Notes under the pieces: generated by a model | The model's database searches: none | What the model saw: only the letters and a program-made list of their open reading frames with translations | What the model was told of the DNA's origin: nothing | In this document: positions 27,808-35,553 of the stretch, piece after piece | Position numbering within the stretch: position 1 is the first letter of the stretch | How the letters are laid out: each line of letters begins with the position of its first letter | Source: Phenylobacterium sp. NIBR 498073 | GTDB lineage: Bacteria > Pseudomonadota > Alphaproteobacteria > Caulobacterales > Caulobacteraceae | Assembly: GCF_027286305.1 (NCBI RefSeq) | Contig: NZ_CP114599.1 | Span: 620,001 to 684,000, forward strand | DNA: 64,000 nucleotides | Direction of reading: 5' to 3' | Translations under genes and position numbers: made by a program

Positions 27808-30720
27808 TCAAGCCCGCGCAGCGTCCCAGGCGGCGACCGCGTCGGCGTCACGCAGGGACAGGTCCGGATAGCGCGGATCGGAGCCGACCTCCGGCAGGAT
27901 GCGCCACGAGCGCGCGCACTTGGCGCCTTGCGCTTTCAGCGGCTCGACGGCGACTCCGGGAACCTCGACCAGCCGGAAAGCCCCGGCCGGACCGTCGTCC
28001 TCGGCCAGGGTCGCCTGGCTGGTGCGGAACACCTCGGCGGCGTCCAGTCCTTCGAAGGCGGCCAGCAGGGCCGCGTCGGCGACGTGGACCACCGGGGCGG
28101 CCTCCAGGGCCGCGCCCAGGCGTTTCTCGCGGCGCTCGACCTCAAGCGCGCCGGTGACCACGCTGGTCACCTGCTGCACCTTGGCCCAGCGCTCGGCCTC
28201 GGCGTCGTTGCGCCAGTCGGCCGGAGTCTCCGGGATCTGCCGCAGGCAGTTGGAGTGGGCGTCCGGATAGCGGGTGGTCCAGGCCTCTTCCATGGTGAAG
28301 GGCATCAGCGGCGCCAGCCAGGCGGTGAGCCGCTCGAACACCGCGTCCATCACCGTGCGCGCGGCGCGCCGGCGCAGGGCGTCGGGTCGGTCGCAATAGA
28401 GGCTGTCGCGGCGGATGTCGAAGAACAGCGACGAGAGCTCGTTCTGGCAGAACTCGATGATCGGCCGGATCACGTCCTGGAAGTCATAGCCCTCGTAGCC
28501 GGCGCGGACCTGGGCGTCCAATTCCCACAGCCGGTGCAGGATGAACCGCTCCAGCGGCGGCATCTGCTCCAGGTCCACCGCCTCGTCGGGCGAGTAGTCG
28601 GCCAGGGCGCCCAGCATGTAGCGGACGGTGTTGCGCAGCTTGCGATAGGCGTCGGAGGTCGTCTGCAGCACCGTCTTGCCGATGCGGCTGTCGTCCGAAT
28701 AGTCGATCATCGCCGCCCACAGGCGGATGATCTCGGCCCCGGACTCGCGGATCACCGCCTGCGGGTCGACGACGTTGCCCTTGGACTTCGACATCTTCTC
28801 GCCGTTCTCATCCATGGTGAAGCCGTGGGTGAGGATGGCGTCGTACGGCGCGCGGCCGCGGGTGCCCGAGCTTTCCAGCAGCGAGGACTGGAACCAGCCG
28901 CGGTGCTGGTCGGAGCCTTCGAGATAGAGGTCCGCCGGCCACTTGGTGTGCTCGCGGTTCTCCAGAGTGAAGGCGTGGGTCGAGCCAGAGTCGAACCAGA
29001 CGTCGAGGATGTCGTCGATCTTCTCGTAGCGGTCCGGATCGTGGCTGCCGAGGAAGTCGGTCACCGGGCGGTTGAACCAGGCGTCGGCGCCCTCGACCTC
29101 GATGGCCGCGATGATGCGGGCGTCGACCTCGGGGTCGTGCAGCGGCTGGTTCGTCTCCTTGTCGACGAACATGGCCAGCGGCGCGCCCCATGCGCGCTGG
29201 CGGCTGATCAGCCAGTCGGGCCGGGTCTCGACCATCGCGCGGATGCGGTTCTTGCCGCCGGCCGGATAGAAGGCCGTCGCCTCGATCGCCTCCAGCGCGG
29301 TCTCGCGAAGGGTGCGGCCGCCGAGCTGCGGGGTGTCCACCGGTTCGTCCATGCGGATGAACCACTGCGGAGTGTTGCGGAAGATCACCGGCGCCTTGGA
29401 CCGCCACGAGTGCGGATAGGAGTGCTCCATCCGCCCACGGGCCAGCAGAGCGCCGGCCTCGATCAGCTTTTCCATGACCGCGCCGTTGGCCGGGCCGAAC
29501 TTGCCGGCCTTCTTGCCCTCGGTCTCCAGCACCTTGAGGCCGGCGAACAGCGGCACGTGCGGATAGTAGGCGCCGTCCGGATCGACGGTGTCGGGGATGT
29601 CGCGATGACCGTGGGCCAGCCACACCAGGTAGTCGTCCGCGCCGTGGCCCGGCGCGGTGTGCACGAAGCCGGTGCCGGCGTCGTCGGTGACATGGTCGCC
29701 GTCCAGCAGCGGCACCTGGAAGCCGTAGTGGGCGTCCAGCGCGTGCAGCGGGTGCTCGCAGACCATGCCCTGGCAATCGATCGCTTCCAGCTTGCGCCAG
29801 CTGGCGATCTTGGCGGCCTTGAAGACGTCCTCGGCGAGCTTCTCGGCGACAATCAGCTTGTCGCCCGGCTTGGCCCAGGGCTCGAACTCCAGCCCTTGTT
29901 CCATCGCCTCGACCACGTAGACGGCGTAGTCGATCGAGTCCGAATAGCTGATCGCCCGGTTGGCGGGGATCGTCCACGGCGTGGTGGTCCAGATCACCAC
30001 GCTGGCCCCGCGGGCCGCGTCGCTGCCCTCGACCACCGGGAACTTCACCCAGATCGTCGGCGAGACGTGGTCGTGGTACTCGACCTCGGCGTCGGCCAGG
30101 GCGGTGCGCTCGACCGGGCTCCACATGACCGGCTTGGAGCCGCGATAGAGCTGGCCGCTGGCCACGAACTTATGGAACTCGGCCACGATCGCGGCCTCGC
30201 TCGAATAGTCCATGGTCGCGTAGCGGTTTTCCCAATCTCCGATCACGCCCAGGCGCTTGAAACCGTCGCGCTGCACGTCGATCCAGTGGGCGGCGTACTC
30301 GCGGCAGCGGGCGCGGAACTCGGCCTTGGAGACCTCGTCCTTGCGGCGCCCCTTCTCCTTCAGCTCCTTCTCGATCTGCCACTCGATCGGCAGGCCGTGG
30401 CAGTCCCAGCCCGGCACGTAGTCGACGTCGTAGCCGAGCAGGAAGCGCGAACGGACCACGAAGTCCTTCAGCGTCTTCTGCAGGGCATGGCCGATGTGGA
30501 TCGCGCCGTTGGCGTAGGGCGGGCCGTCGTGCAGCACGAACAGCGGCGCGCCAGCGCGCTGCCGCTCGGCGCGGATCGAGTTGTAAAGGTCGGCCTTCGC
30601 CCAGCGGGCCAGGATCTCCGGCTCCTTCTGCGGCAGGCCCGCACGCATCGGGAACGGTGTTTCCGGGAGGAAGACGGTTTCGCGATAGTCGCGCGAAGGC
30701 AGTTCGGCGTCGTCGGCCAT
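27808..30720 (-). CDS. ileS: Isoleucyl-tRNA synthetase
   Basis: Charges tRNA-Ile. The 970-residue class I enzyme has PPYANGAIHIGHALQKTLKD (HIGH) near residue 68, the CP1 editing domain including GTGFVHTAPGHGADDY, GSDQHRGWFQSSLL, and KMSKSKGNVV near residue 645, then the anticodon-binding helices. The C-terminal region where E. coli has a four-cysteine zinc knuckle shows KCARSWRILPEVGSD with only the first Cys, so the knuckle is lost. ATG at 30720. lspA follows 55 bp downstream. A GC hairpin lies in the 5' leader. Confidence 0.97.
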   Translation of the reverse strand: MADDAELPSRDYRETVFLPETPFPMRAGLPQKEPEILARWAKADLYNSIRAERQRAGAPLFVLHDGPPYANGAIHIGHALQKTLKDFVVRSRFLLGYDVDYVPGWDCHGLPIEWQIEKELKEKGRRKDEVSKAEFRARCREYAAHWIDVQRDGFKRLGVIGDWENRYATMDYSSEAAIVAEFHKFVASGQLYRGSKPVMWSPVERTALADAEVEYHDHVSPTIWVKFPVVEGSDAARGASVVIWTTTPWTIPANRAISYSDSIDYAVYVVEAMEQGLEFEPWAKPGDKLIVAEKLAEDVFKAAKIASWRKLEAIDCQGMVCEHPLHALDAHYGFQVPLLDGDHVTDDAGTGFVHTAPGHGADDYLVWLAHGHRDIPDTVDPDGAYYPHVPLFAGLKVLETEGKKAGKFGPANGAVMEKLIEAGALLARGRMEHSYPHSWRSKAPVIFRNTPQWFIRMDEPVDTPQLGGRTLRETALEAIEATAFYPAGGKNRIRAMVETRPDWLISRQRAWGAPLAMFVDKETNQPLHDPEVDARIIAAIEVEGADAWFNRPVTDFLGSHDPDRYEKIDDILDVWFDSGSTHAFTLENREHTKWPADLYLEGSDQHRGWFQSSLLESSGTRGRAPYDAILTHGFTMDENGEKMSKSKGNVVDPQAVIRESGAEIIRLWAAMIDYSDDSRIGKTVLQTTSDAYRKLRNTVRYMLGALADYSPDEAVDLEQMPPLERFILHRLWELDAQVRAGYEGYDFQDVIRPIIEFCQNELSSLFFDIRRDSLYCDRPDALRRRAARTVMDAVFERLTAWLAPLMPFTMEEAWTTRYPDAHSNCLRQIPETPADWRNDAEAERWAKVQQVTSVVTGALEVERREKRLGAALEAAPVVHVADAALLAAFEGLDAAEVFRTSQATLAEDDGPAGAFRLVEVPGVAVEPLKAQGAKCARSWRILPEVGSDPRYPDLSLRDADAVAAWDAARA

Positions 30721-31130
30721 GGGATTTTCCAGCTTTGGCTCGGAGCTTGAGGACTAGGCGGGTGGAACCCGGCGCGCGCTGGAGCGATCGTCCGGCGGCG
30801 TCACGCCGGGCGAATAATTCGCAGGGATTTCCGAACCGAAGTCATGCCCCGGGGCTGTAGCAGAGGGCGCCCGCGCGCGCGAGCCCCTTTGCCGGGCGGT
30901 ACGACCAGCGCCGGCGAATTTGACATCGTCCCGCAGGACGGTCAGGATCAAATCAGGATGTGTAATTGCATGAACATGCCGCGCCGAGCGCACCATGCGG
31001 GACGCCTAGTCGAAGGAGACTAGCCCCGAGCTCATAGCGGCTGCTCGCCGCGAGTTCGGGGATGCTTTCATCCAAAATCCTGATCACTGGTCTTCGAGCC
31101 GCGGCCTGACGCCGCGGGGAGCATCGTGAC
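30721..31130. other. Intergenic region between ileS and the rnk operon; hairpins, no gene
   Basis: About 410 bp divergent spacer. Near ileS there is a hairpin CCGGCG(30792-30797)/CGCCGG(30804-30809), which would lie in the ileS leader. The middle (30900-30980) is less GC-rich and includes TTGACATCG at 30920, a possible -35 for the plus-strand genes. The right part holds three consecutive hairpins (31006-31118). No open frame with a ribosome site was found. Confidence 0.55.
31006..31118 (+). ncRNA. Structured leader or small RNA with three successive hairpins
   Basis: CTAGTC/GACTAG (31006-31011, 31018-31023) is directly followed by CCCCGAGCTC/GAGTTCGGGG (31024-31033, 31052-31061) with an inner GCGG/CCGC, and then CCGCGG/CCGCGG near 31101-31118. 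Such back-to-back stems suggest an RNA leader for the small Pro-rich ORF and rnk, or an independent sRNA. There is no T-tract, so a leader is more likely. No known riboswitch core was recognised. Confidence 0.35.
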
Positions 31131-31289
31131 ATGCAAAAACCTCCGCCGCCGCCCGCAGATACTGCGGGTGATCTTTCCCATGCGCCCGATATTCAGCCCG
31201 CCGAGCCGAAGGTGATCGCCTTTCCCAGGCGGCCCGCGGCGCCGGCGCGCGCCGACCGCGACGACGACCCGCCGCCCAGCGCGGCCTGA
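31131..31289 (+). CDS. Small proline-rich hypothetical protein (52 residues)
   Basis: Begins MQKPPPPPADTAGD and contains VIAFPRRPAAPARADRDDDP, ending PPPSAA. The VIAFPRRP core recurs in small alphaproteobacterial proteins, which argues for a real gene. GCGGGGAGC upstream can act as a ribosome site. It lies 24 bp before the rnk-like gene on the same strand. No domain, likely disordered. Function unknown; peptide detection would confirm it. Confidence 0.45.
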   Translation: MQKPPPPPADTAGDLSHAPDIQPAEPKVIAFPRRPAAPARADRDDDPPPSAA

Positions 31290-31313
31290 CGAACCAAACA
31301 GAGGAGCCATCCC

Positions 31314-31706
31314 ATGGCCGCCAAGATGAAGGCCCGCCCGAAGGTGCGGGTGACCGAAGCCGATTTTGAGAAGCTCTCCGCCATCGGCTCGGCGTCGCGC
31401 TCGCCGATGCCGGGCGCCAGCATCCTGCTCGAGGAGCTTGAGCGCTTCTCGATCGTGCCCAACACCGACCGCCGCTCGAAATTCGTGCGGCTGGGCTCGA
31501 AGGTCACCTATCGCGACCTGATCCTGAAGCGCGACCGCACGGTGCGGGTCGGCCTGCCGGGCGAGGCGGACGTTGACGAGAACCGCATCTCGGTGCTGGC
31601 CCCGGTCGGCGCGGCGCTGATCGGCCTGTCGGTCGGCGACGTGTTCCGCTGGGAAGCCCCCGACGCGCGCCTGCGCGAGATCGAGGTGCTGTCGATCGAG
31701 GACTAG
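31314..31706 (+). CDS. Rnk/GreA-GreB C-terminal domain protein
   Basis: A 130-residue protein with a short N-terminal helical part (RVTEADFEKLSAIGSAS, PGASILLEELERFSIV) and the FKBP-like C-terminal domain of GreA/B and Rnk (KFVRLGSKVTYRDLI, VGLPGEADVDENRISVLAPVGAALIGLSVGDVFRWEAP). The GreA-type long coiled coil is absent, so it is of the regulator-of-nucleoside-diphosphate-kinase type, which binds RNA polymerase. AGAGGAG precedes ATG. Preceded by a structured leader and small ORF. Confidence 0.88.
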   Translation: MAAKMKARPKVRVTEADFEKLSAIGSASRSPMPGASILLEELERFSIVPNTDRRSKFVRLGSKVTYRDLILKRDRTVRVGLPGEADVDENRISVLAPVGAALIGLSVGDVFRWEAPDARLREIEVLSIED

Positions 31707-31719
31707 GTGCGTCCAAAAG

Positions 31720-31810
31720 TGTCATCCCGGTTTCGGCGGAGCCGAATGCCGGGACCCATTCGCGCCGAAGTTCAGGATCTAGCGCCGCGACCCTCCAAAC
31801 CGGGATGACA
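31720..31810. repeat. Composite REP-like palindromic repeat, copy D
   Basis: Starts TGTCATCCCGGTTTCGGCGG (hairpin CGGCGGAGCCG) and ends AAACCGGGATGACA. Shorter centre than copies A and C. It fills the space between the convergent rnk-like gene and ribF. Confidence 0.85.
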
Positions 31811-31824
31811 CCTAGGGTCGGGGC

Positions 31825-32760
31825 CTAGAACTCGGGCAGCAGCAGCGCCCGGGCCTGGGCGGCGTCGATGTTGATCTGCTCGACCATGGCCTCCAGGCTG
31901 TCGAACTTCTCCTCCGGACGCAGGTAGGCGACCAGGTCGGTCTCGATGACCTGGTCGTAGAGGTCCTCGTCAAAGTCGAACAGCCAGACCTCCAGCCGCG
32001 GGGCGATCTCGCCCGGCACGGTCGGATTGACGCCGATATTGGCCACGCCGGCGATTTCGCGCCCGTCGGGCAGGCGGGTGCGGGTGGCGTAGACCCCGAG
32101 CTTGGGGATCACGTAGTCGGTCAGGGCGACGTTGGCGGTCGGGAAGCCGATCGTGCGGCCCAGTTTGCGGCCGTGCTCGACCACGCCCTCGATGGCGAAC
32201 GGCCGGCCCAGGATGGCGGCCGCGTCCTGCGGCCGGCCCTCGCGCAGCGCCGCGCGCACGCCGGTCGACGAGAACTTCTCCGCGCCGTCGCCCAGGGCCT
32301 CGGCCACCGAGACCGAGAAGCCCAGCTCGCGGCCATAGACGGCCATCAGTTCGGGGCTGCCGGTGCGGCCCTTGCCGAACGAGACGTCGAAGCCGACGGC
32401 GACGTGGCGCACGCCCAGGCCCTCGTGCAGCACCTGGGTCGCGAACTCGCGGTCGGTGAGGTTGGCCATCTCCTGGTCGAAGGGCAGGACGTAGAAGACG
32501 TCGACGCCGAGGGCGGCCAGGGCGCGGGCCTGCTGGTCGGTGTCCATGATCCGGAACGCCGGGGCGTTCGGCTGGAAGATCTGCCGCGGGTGGGGATCGA
32601 AGCTGATCACCCCCAGCGGGGCTTTGAGGGCCTGGGCGGCCTTGGCGGCCTGGGCGATGACCTTCTGGTGGCCGCGGTGCACGCCGTCGAAGTTGCCATA
32701 GGCCACGGCCGCGCCCTTGTCGGCCTCGTCCAGCCCCTTCCAGCCATGAACGATCCGCAT
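31825..32760 (-). CDS. ribF: Bifunctional riboflavin kinase/FAD synthetase
   Basis: Makes FMN and then FAD from riboflavin. The 311-residue product has the FAD-synthetase nucleotidyltransferase domain first (GNFDGVHRGHQKVI near residue 22, ISFDPHPRQIF, FDQEMANLTDREF, GFDVSFGKGRTGS) and the riboflavin-kinase domain after residue ~185 (GRTIGFPTANVAL, GVANIGVNPTVPG, LEVWLFDFDEDLYDQ). Length normal. A MaoC-like gene ends three bases upstream, so ribF is in that operon. ileS, its classical partner, is separated from it by the rnk block. Confidence 0.95.
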   Translation of the reverse strand: MRIVHGWKGLDEADKGAAVAYGNFDGVHRGHQKVIAQAAKAAQALKAPLGVISFDPHPRQIFQPNAPAFRIMDTDQQARALAALGVDVFYVLPFDQEMANLTDREFATQVLHEGLGVRHVAVGFDVSFGKGRTGSPELMAVYGRELGFSVSVAEALGDGAEKFSSTGVRAALREGRPQDAAAILGRPFAIEGVVEHGRKLGRTIGFPTANVALTDYVIPKLGVYATRTRLPDGREIAGVANIGVNPTVPGEIAPRLEVWLFDFDEDLYDQVIETDLVAYLRPEEKFDSLEAMVEQINIDAAQARALLLPEF

Positions 32761-32763
32761 GCC

Positions 32764-33192
32764 TCAGACGTCCTTGGGCCGGCGCGGAACCATGACCACG
32801 GCCTCGCCGTCGACCACGGTCTTGCCGTCGACCTGGCAGACGGTGGTCAGGGTGGCGTGGGCCCGGCGCTCGTCCAGGGCCTGCACGGTCACGCGGGTGA
32901 CGACCGGATCGCCGATCTTCACCGGCCGGCGGAAGCGCAGCGATTGCGTCAGGTAGATGGCGCCGGGGCCCGGCAGCTTGGTGCCCAGCACCGCCGAGAT
33001 GTAGGCGGCCGACAGCATGCCGTGGGCGATGCGGCCCTGGAACGGGGTGGCGCGCGCATAGTCCTCGTCGAGGTGCACCGGATTGGTGTCGCCCGACACC
33101 GCGGCGAACGCCTCGACGTCGGCGGCGCCGACGATCTTGGTCGTCTCGGCGCTCTGGCCGACGCTCAAGTCCTCGAAGTAAAGCCCCTGCAC
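32764..33192 (-). CDS. MaoC-like (R)-specific enoyl-CoA hydratase
   Basis: Hot-dog-fold hydratase adding water to trans-2-enoyl-CoA to give (R)-3-hydroxyacyl-CoA; such enzymes feed polyhydroxyalkanoate synthesis or beta-oxidation. The 142-residue product has the hydratase-2 motif VSGDTNPVHLDEDYA near residue 32, with catalytic Asp and His, followed by GRIAHGMLSAAYISAVLG. Length matches PhaJ-type single-domain enzymes. Start is GTG at 33192 (MQGLYFEDLSVGQ) with GGGAG upstream. Between the HAD gene and ribF, same strand. Confidence 0.88.
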   Translation of the reverse strand: MQGLYFEDLSVGQSAETTKIVGAADVEAFAAVSGDTNPVHLDEDYARATPFQGRIAHGMLSAAYISAVLGTKLPGPGAIYLTQSLRFRRPVKIGDPVVTRVTVQALDERRAHATLTTVCQVDGKTVVDGEAVVMVPRRPKDV

Positions 33193-33232
33193 GCGCGCGC
33201 TCCCTGTCCGATCTCTAGTTAGCGGCTTTTGC

Positions 33233-34096
33233 TCACCACGCCAGATCGGCGATGGCGTAGGTCGCCCGTGCGGCGTCCTTGGCCAGCAGCGTCTCGACCG
33301 CGGCGGCGTCGACGCCGTCCGGGCCGATGGTCTCGGCCCCGTGGATGCCGCTGGCGACGAACAGCACGTCCAGGCCCTGGTCGTTGGCGCCCTTGGCGTC
33401 GGTGGCCACCGCATCGCCAATGCACAGCACCCGCGCGCGGTCCAGCGGCCGGCCCAGCAGCATCTGCGCCTCGGTCAGGCAGAGGTCGTAGATCGGCGCG
33501 TGCGGCTTGCCGGCCATGATCACCTCGCCGCCCATCTCTTCGTAGCGCTGGGCCAGGGCGCCGCCGCAATAGATCAGCCGGTCGCCCTTCTGCACGACGA
33601 TGTCGGGATTGGCGCAGATCATCGGCAGCCTGCGCGCCAGCGCGACCTTGAATCGGTCCTCGTAGTCGTCCGGGCCCTCGACATCGTCGTCATAGGGGCC
33701 GGTGCAGGAGATGAAGGCCGCGTCCTCGGGGCCGGCGAAGGCCAGGTCGAGCCCCTCATAGAGCGAGGCGTCCTTTTCCGGGCCGATGGCCCAGGCCGGG
33801 CCCGGCGCGCGGCCGCCCAGCAGGATGCGGGTGGCGTCGCCAGACGAGATGAACGCCGACCAGGCCTCGCGCGGCACGCCCAGCTGGTCGAGCTGGCTGT
33901 GCACGGCGCTCGACGGGCGCGGAGCGTTGGAGATCAGGATCACCGGGCCGCGCTCGGCGCGCCAGCGGCTCAGCGCCGCACAGGCTGCGGCGAAGCTCTC
34001 GCGGCCGTTGTGGATCACGCCCCAGACATCGGAGAGCAGGACGTCGTAGCGGTCGGCGACGGCCGAGAGGCCGGTGATCGGGAGGGGCGCGGTCAT
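33233..34096 (-). CDS. HAD-IIA family hydrolase (TIGR01459 type)
   Basis: A 287-residue phosphatase of the NagD/PGP-like class IIA of the haloacid-dehalogenase superfamily. Motif I appears as VLLSDVWGVIHNG (first Asp conserved, second Asp of DxD replaced by Trp-Gly, typical of this subgroup), motif II as ILISNAPRPS, and motif III/IV in MAGKPHAPIY and CIGDAVATDAKGANDQGLDVLFV. The change in motif I is a known feature of TIGR01459 proteins, whose substrate is unknown. It lies 40 bp upstream of the MaoC-like gene in the same direction. Confidence 0.87.
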   Translation of the reverse strand: MTAPLPITGLSAVADRYDVLLSDVWGVIHNGRESFAAACAALSRWRAERGPVILISNAPRPSSAVHSQLDQLGVPREAWSAFISSGDATRILLGGRAPGPAWAIGPEKDASLYEGLDLAFAGPEDAAFISCTGPYDDDVEGPDDYEDRFKVALARRLPMICANPDIVVQKGDRLIYCGGALAQRYEEMGGEVIMAGKPHAPIYDLCLTEAQMLLGRPLDRARVLCIGDAVATDAKGANDQGLDVLFVASGIHGAETIGPDGVDAAAVETLLAKDAARATYAIADLAW

Positions 34097-34144
34097 GGCC
34101 TGGGGCGGTAAAGGTCCGGCGCGCGCCGGTCAATGCGGCGCGCG

Positions 34145-35452
34145 TCAGATCCGGGTGGCGGCCACGTGCCGGCGGGCCAGAACCCCGACGCCGCCGCGGG
34201 TGCGGGGAGGCGGTTCGTCATAGCGCGTGGGCTCGGCGACGGGGGCGTCGGCCTCGGCCAGCACCGCATCGCGGATGGCGCGCGGCTCGCCGAACAGGTG
34301 GCCTTGGCCATAGGCGATGTCGAGCTCGAGAATGTCGACGATCTGGCGCTCGCTCTCGACCTTCTCAGCGACGATCTCGACGCCGTAGCGGCGGGTCAGC
34401 GAGGAGAAGTCCTGCGCCGCCAGGTCGGGCAGCGAGCGCAGGATCAGGCCCTCGTCGGTCTCGACCAGCTCGTCCAGCAGGAACGGCGCGGCGATCTTGA
34501 GGAACTTGACGTCCGAACGGGCCAGGTCCTGGAAGTCGAGGTCCAGGTCGGTGACCTTGTCGAGCGAGAAGCGGAAGCCGAGGTCGGCCAGCTTGCCCAT
34601 GTTGCGGGCCTCGACCGAGCCGCGGGCGTCGAACGCCGCCTGCCCCAGTTCGAAGATCAGCGCGCCCGACAGGTCTCGGTTGGCGGCCAGCAGGTCCAGG
34701 AACTGCGGGAAGAAGCTTTCGTCCGCCAGGCTGGCGATCGAGATGTTGCAGAAGATGCCGACCTTGCGGTCCTGCTTGGCCAGCCGCCGGACGATCTGCA
34801 CGCAGCGGAACAGCAGCAGGTTGTCGATCGAGGTGACCAGGCCTTCGGGCTCGGCGACCGCCAGGTATTCGGCCGGCATCATCACCCGGCCGCTGGCGTC
34901 GCGCAGGCGCGAATAGCTTTCGTAGAAGACGGTGCGGCGCTGCGGCAGGCCGACGACCGGCTGCAGGTAGAGGTCGACGCGGTTCTCGGCCAGGGCCTCG
35001 CGCACGGTGTCGAGCAGGGCGGCCGATTGATGGCGGCGCAGGGTCGGCTCGTGGGGAGCCTGCCGGGCGCCGGCGCTGACCCGCTCCTCCAGGCGCTGGC
35101 CCATGCGCTGGACCAGGTCCTCCAGCATGTGGACCTCGCCTTCGAGCGCCTCGGAACGGCCGGCGTCGTCGCTGACCGCGTCAGCGACCTCGGTCATCCG
35201 CGCGTCGACCTGCTCCATCTGCGACAGCATCACGCGCTGGGCCTCGCGCACCGCGTCGAGCTCCTTGCGCAGCGCGCGCAGCTTCAGGGACTGGCTGATC
35301 AGGCCGTGGACGGCGAAGCAGAGACCCAGGCCTCCGACCAGGGCGGCGACGCCGGCCGCCCAGCCGCCTCCGTTCCGCCACAACAGCAGGGCGACGATCA
35401 GCGCTAGACAGAGGTAGGTGGCCGATAGAGCCACCGAGGTGAACTGTCGCAT
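34145..35452 (-). CDS. tipF: TipF-like EAL-domain c-di-GMP receptor
   Basis: A 435-residue protein with two N-terminal membrane helices (ATYLCLALIVALLLW and GVAALVGGLGLCFAVHGLI), a coiled coil to about residue 125 (LRALRKELDAVREAQRVM..., EGEVHMLEDLVQRMGQRLEE) and an EAL domain at ~150-400. The EAL core reads YESYSRLR and the second metal region is SLDKVTDLDLDF, so catalytic acidic residues are changed. That layout is that of Caulobacter TipF, a polar flagellar-assembly factor that binds c-di-GMP rather than degrading it. The symbol is by domain likeness. Separated from hbd by a hairpin. Confidence 0.82.
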   Translation of the reverse strand: MRQFTSVALSATYLCLALIVALLLWRNGGGWAAGVAALVGGLGLCFAVHGLISQSLKLRALRKELDAVREAQRVMLSQMEQVDARMTEVADAVSDDAGRSEALEGEVHMLEDLVQRMGQRLEERVSAGARQAPHEPTLRRHQSAALLDTVREALAENRVDLYLQPVVGLPQRRTVFYESYSRLRDASGRVMMPAEYLAVAEPEGLVTSIDNLLLFRCVQIVRRLAKQDRKVGIFCNISIASLADESFFPQFLDLLAANRDLSGALIFELGQAAFDARGSVEARNMGKLADLGFRFSLDKVTDLDLDFQDLARSDVKFLKIAAPFLLDELVETDEGLILRSLPDLAAQDFSSLTRRYGVEIVAEKVESERQIVDILELDIAYGQGHLFGEPRAIRDAVLAEADAPVAEPTRYDEPPPRTRGGVGVLARRHVAATRI

Positions 35453-35513
35453 GAGCCCGCAGAATCCGAATCACTTGGATTATCGGATGCGTCGCGTCGA
35501 CAAGTCGAACGGA

Positions 35514-35528
35514 TTAACGAACGCTTCA
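35514..35528. promoter_or_regulatory. Possible CtrA half-conserved site upstream of tipF-like gene
   Basis: TTAA-N7-TTCA, against the CtrA consensus TTAA-N7-TTAA, so seven of eight fixed bases match. It lies about 65 bp upstream of the tipF-like start, within the terminator hairpin. tipF belongs to a cell-cycle-regulated flagellar set in Caulobacter. One near-match alone is weak evidence. Confidence 0.25.
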
Positions 35529-35544
35529 CAATTCTGAAGCGTTC
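35519..35544 (-). terminator. Hairpin with 10-bp arms after the hydroxybutyryl-CoA dehydrogenase gene
   Basis: GAACGCTTCA (35519-35528), loop CAATTC, TGAAGCGTTC (35535-35544), a perfect inverted repeat 10 bp beyond the stop of the hydroxybutyryl-CoA dehydrogenase gene. It is followed on the minus strand by GTTAATCC, a weak T-tract. It may terminate that gene or sit in the tipF promoter. Confidence 0.6.
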
Positions 35545-35553
35545 GGCGGTGGA

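Noticed and set aside
27466..30750. A 1,094-codon open frame antisense to ileS
   Set aside because: It is the mirror of ileS in GC-rich DNA, with Ala/Arg/Gly/Val/Asp-rich translation and no ribosome site or domain. The ileS reading has all class I motifs.
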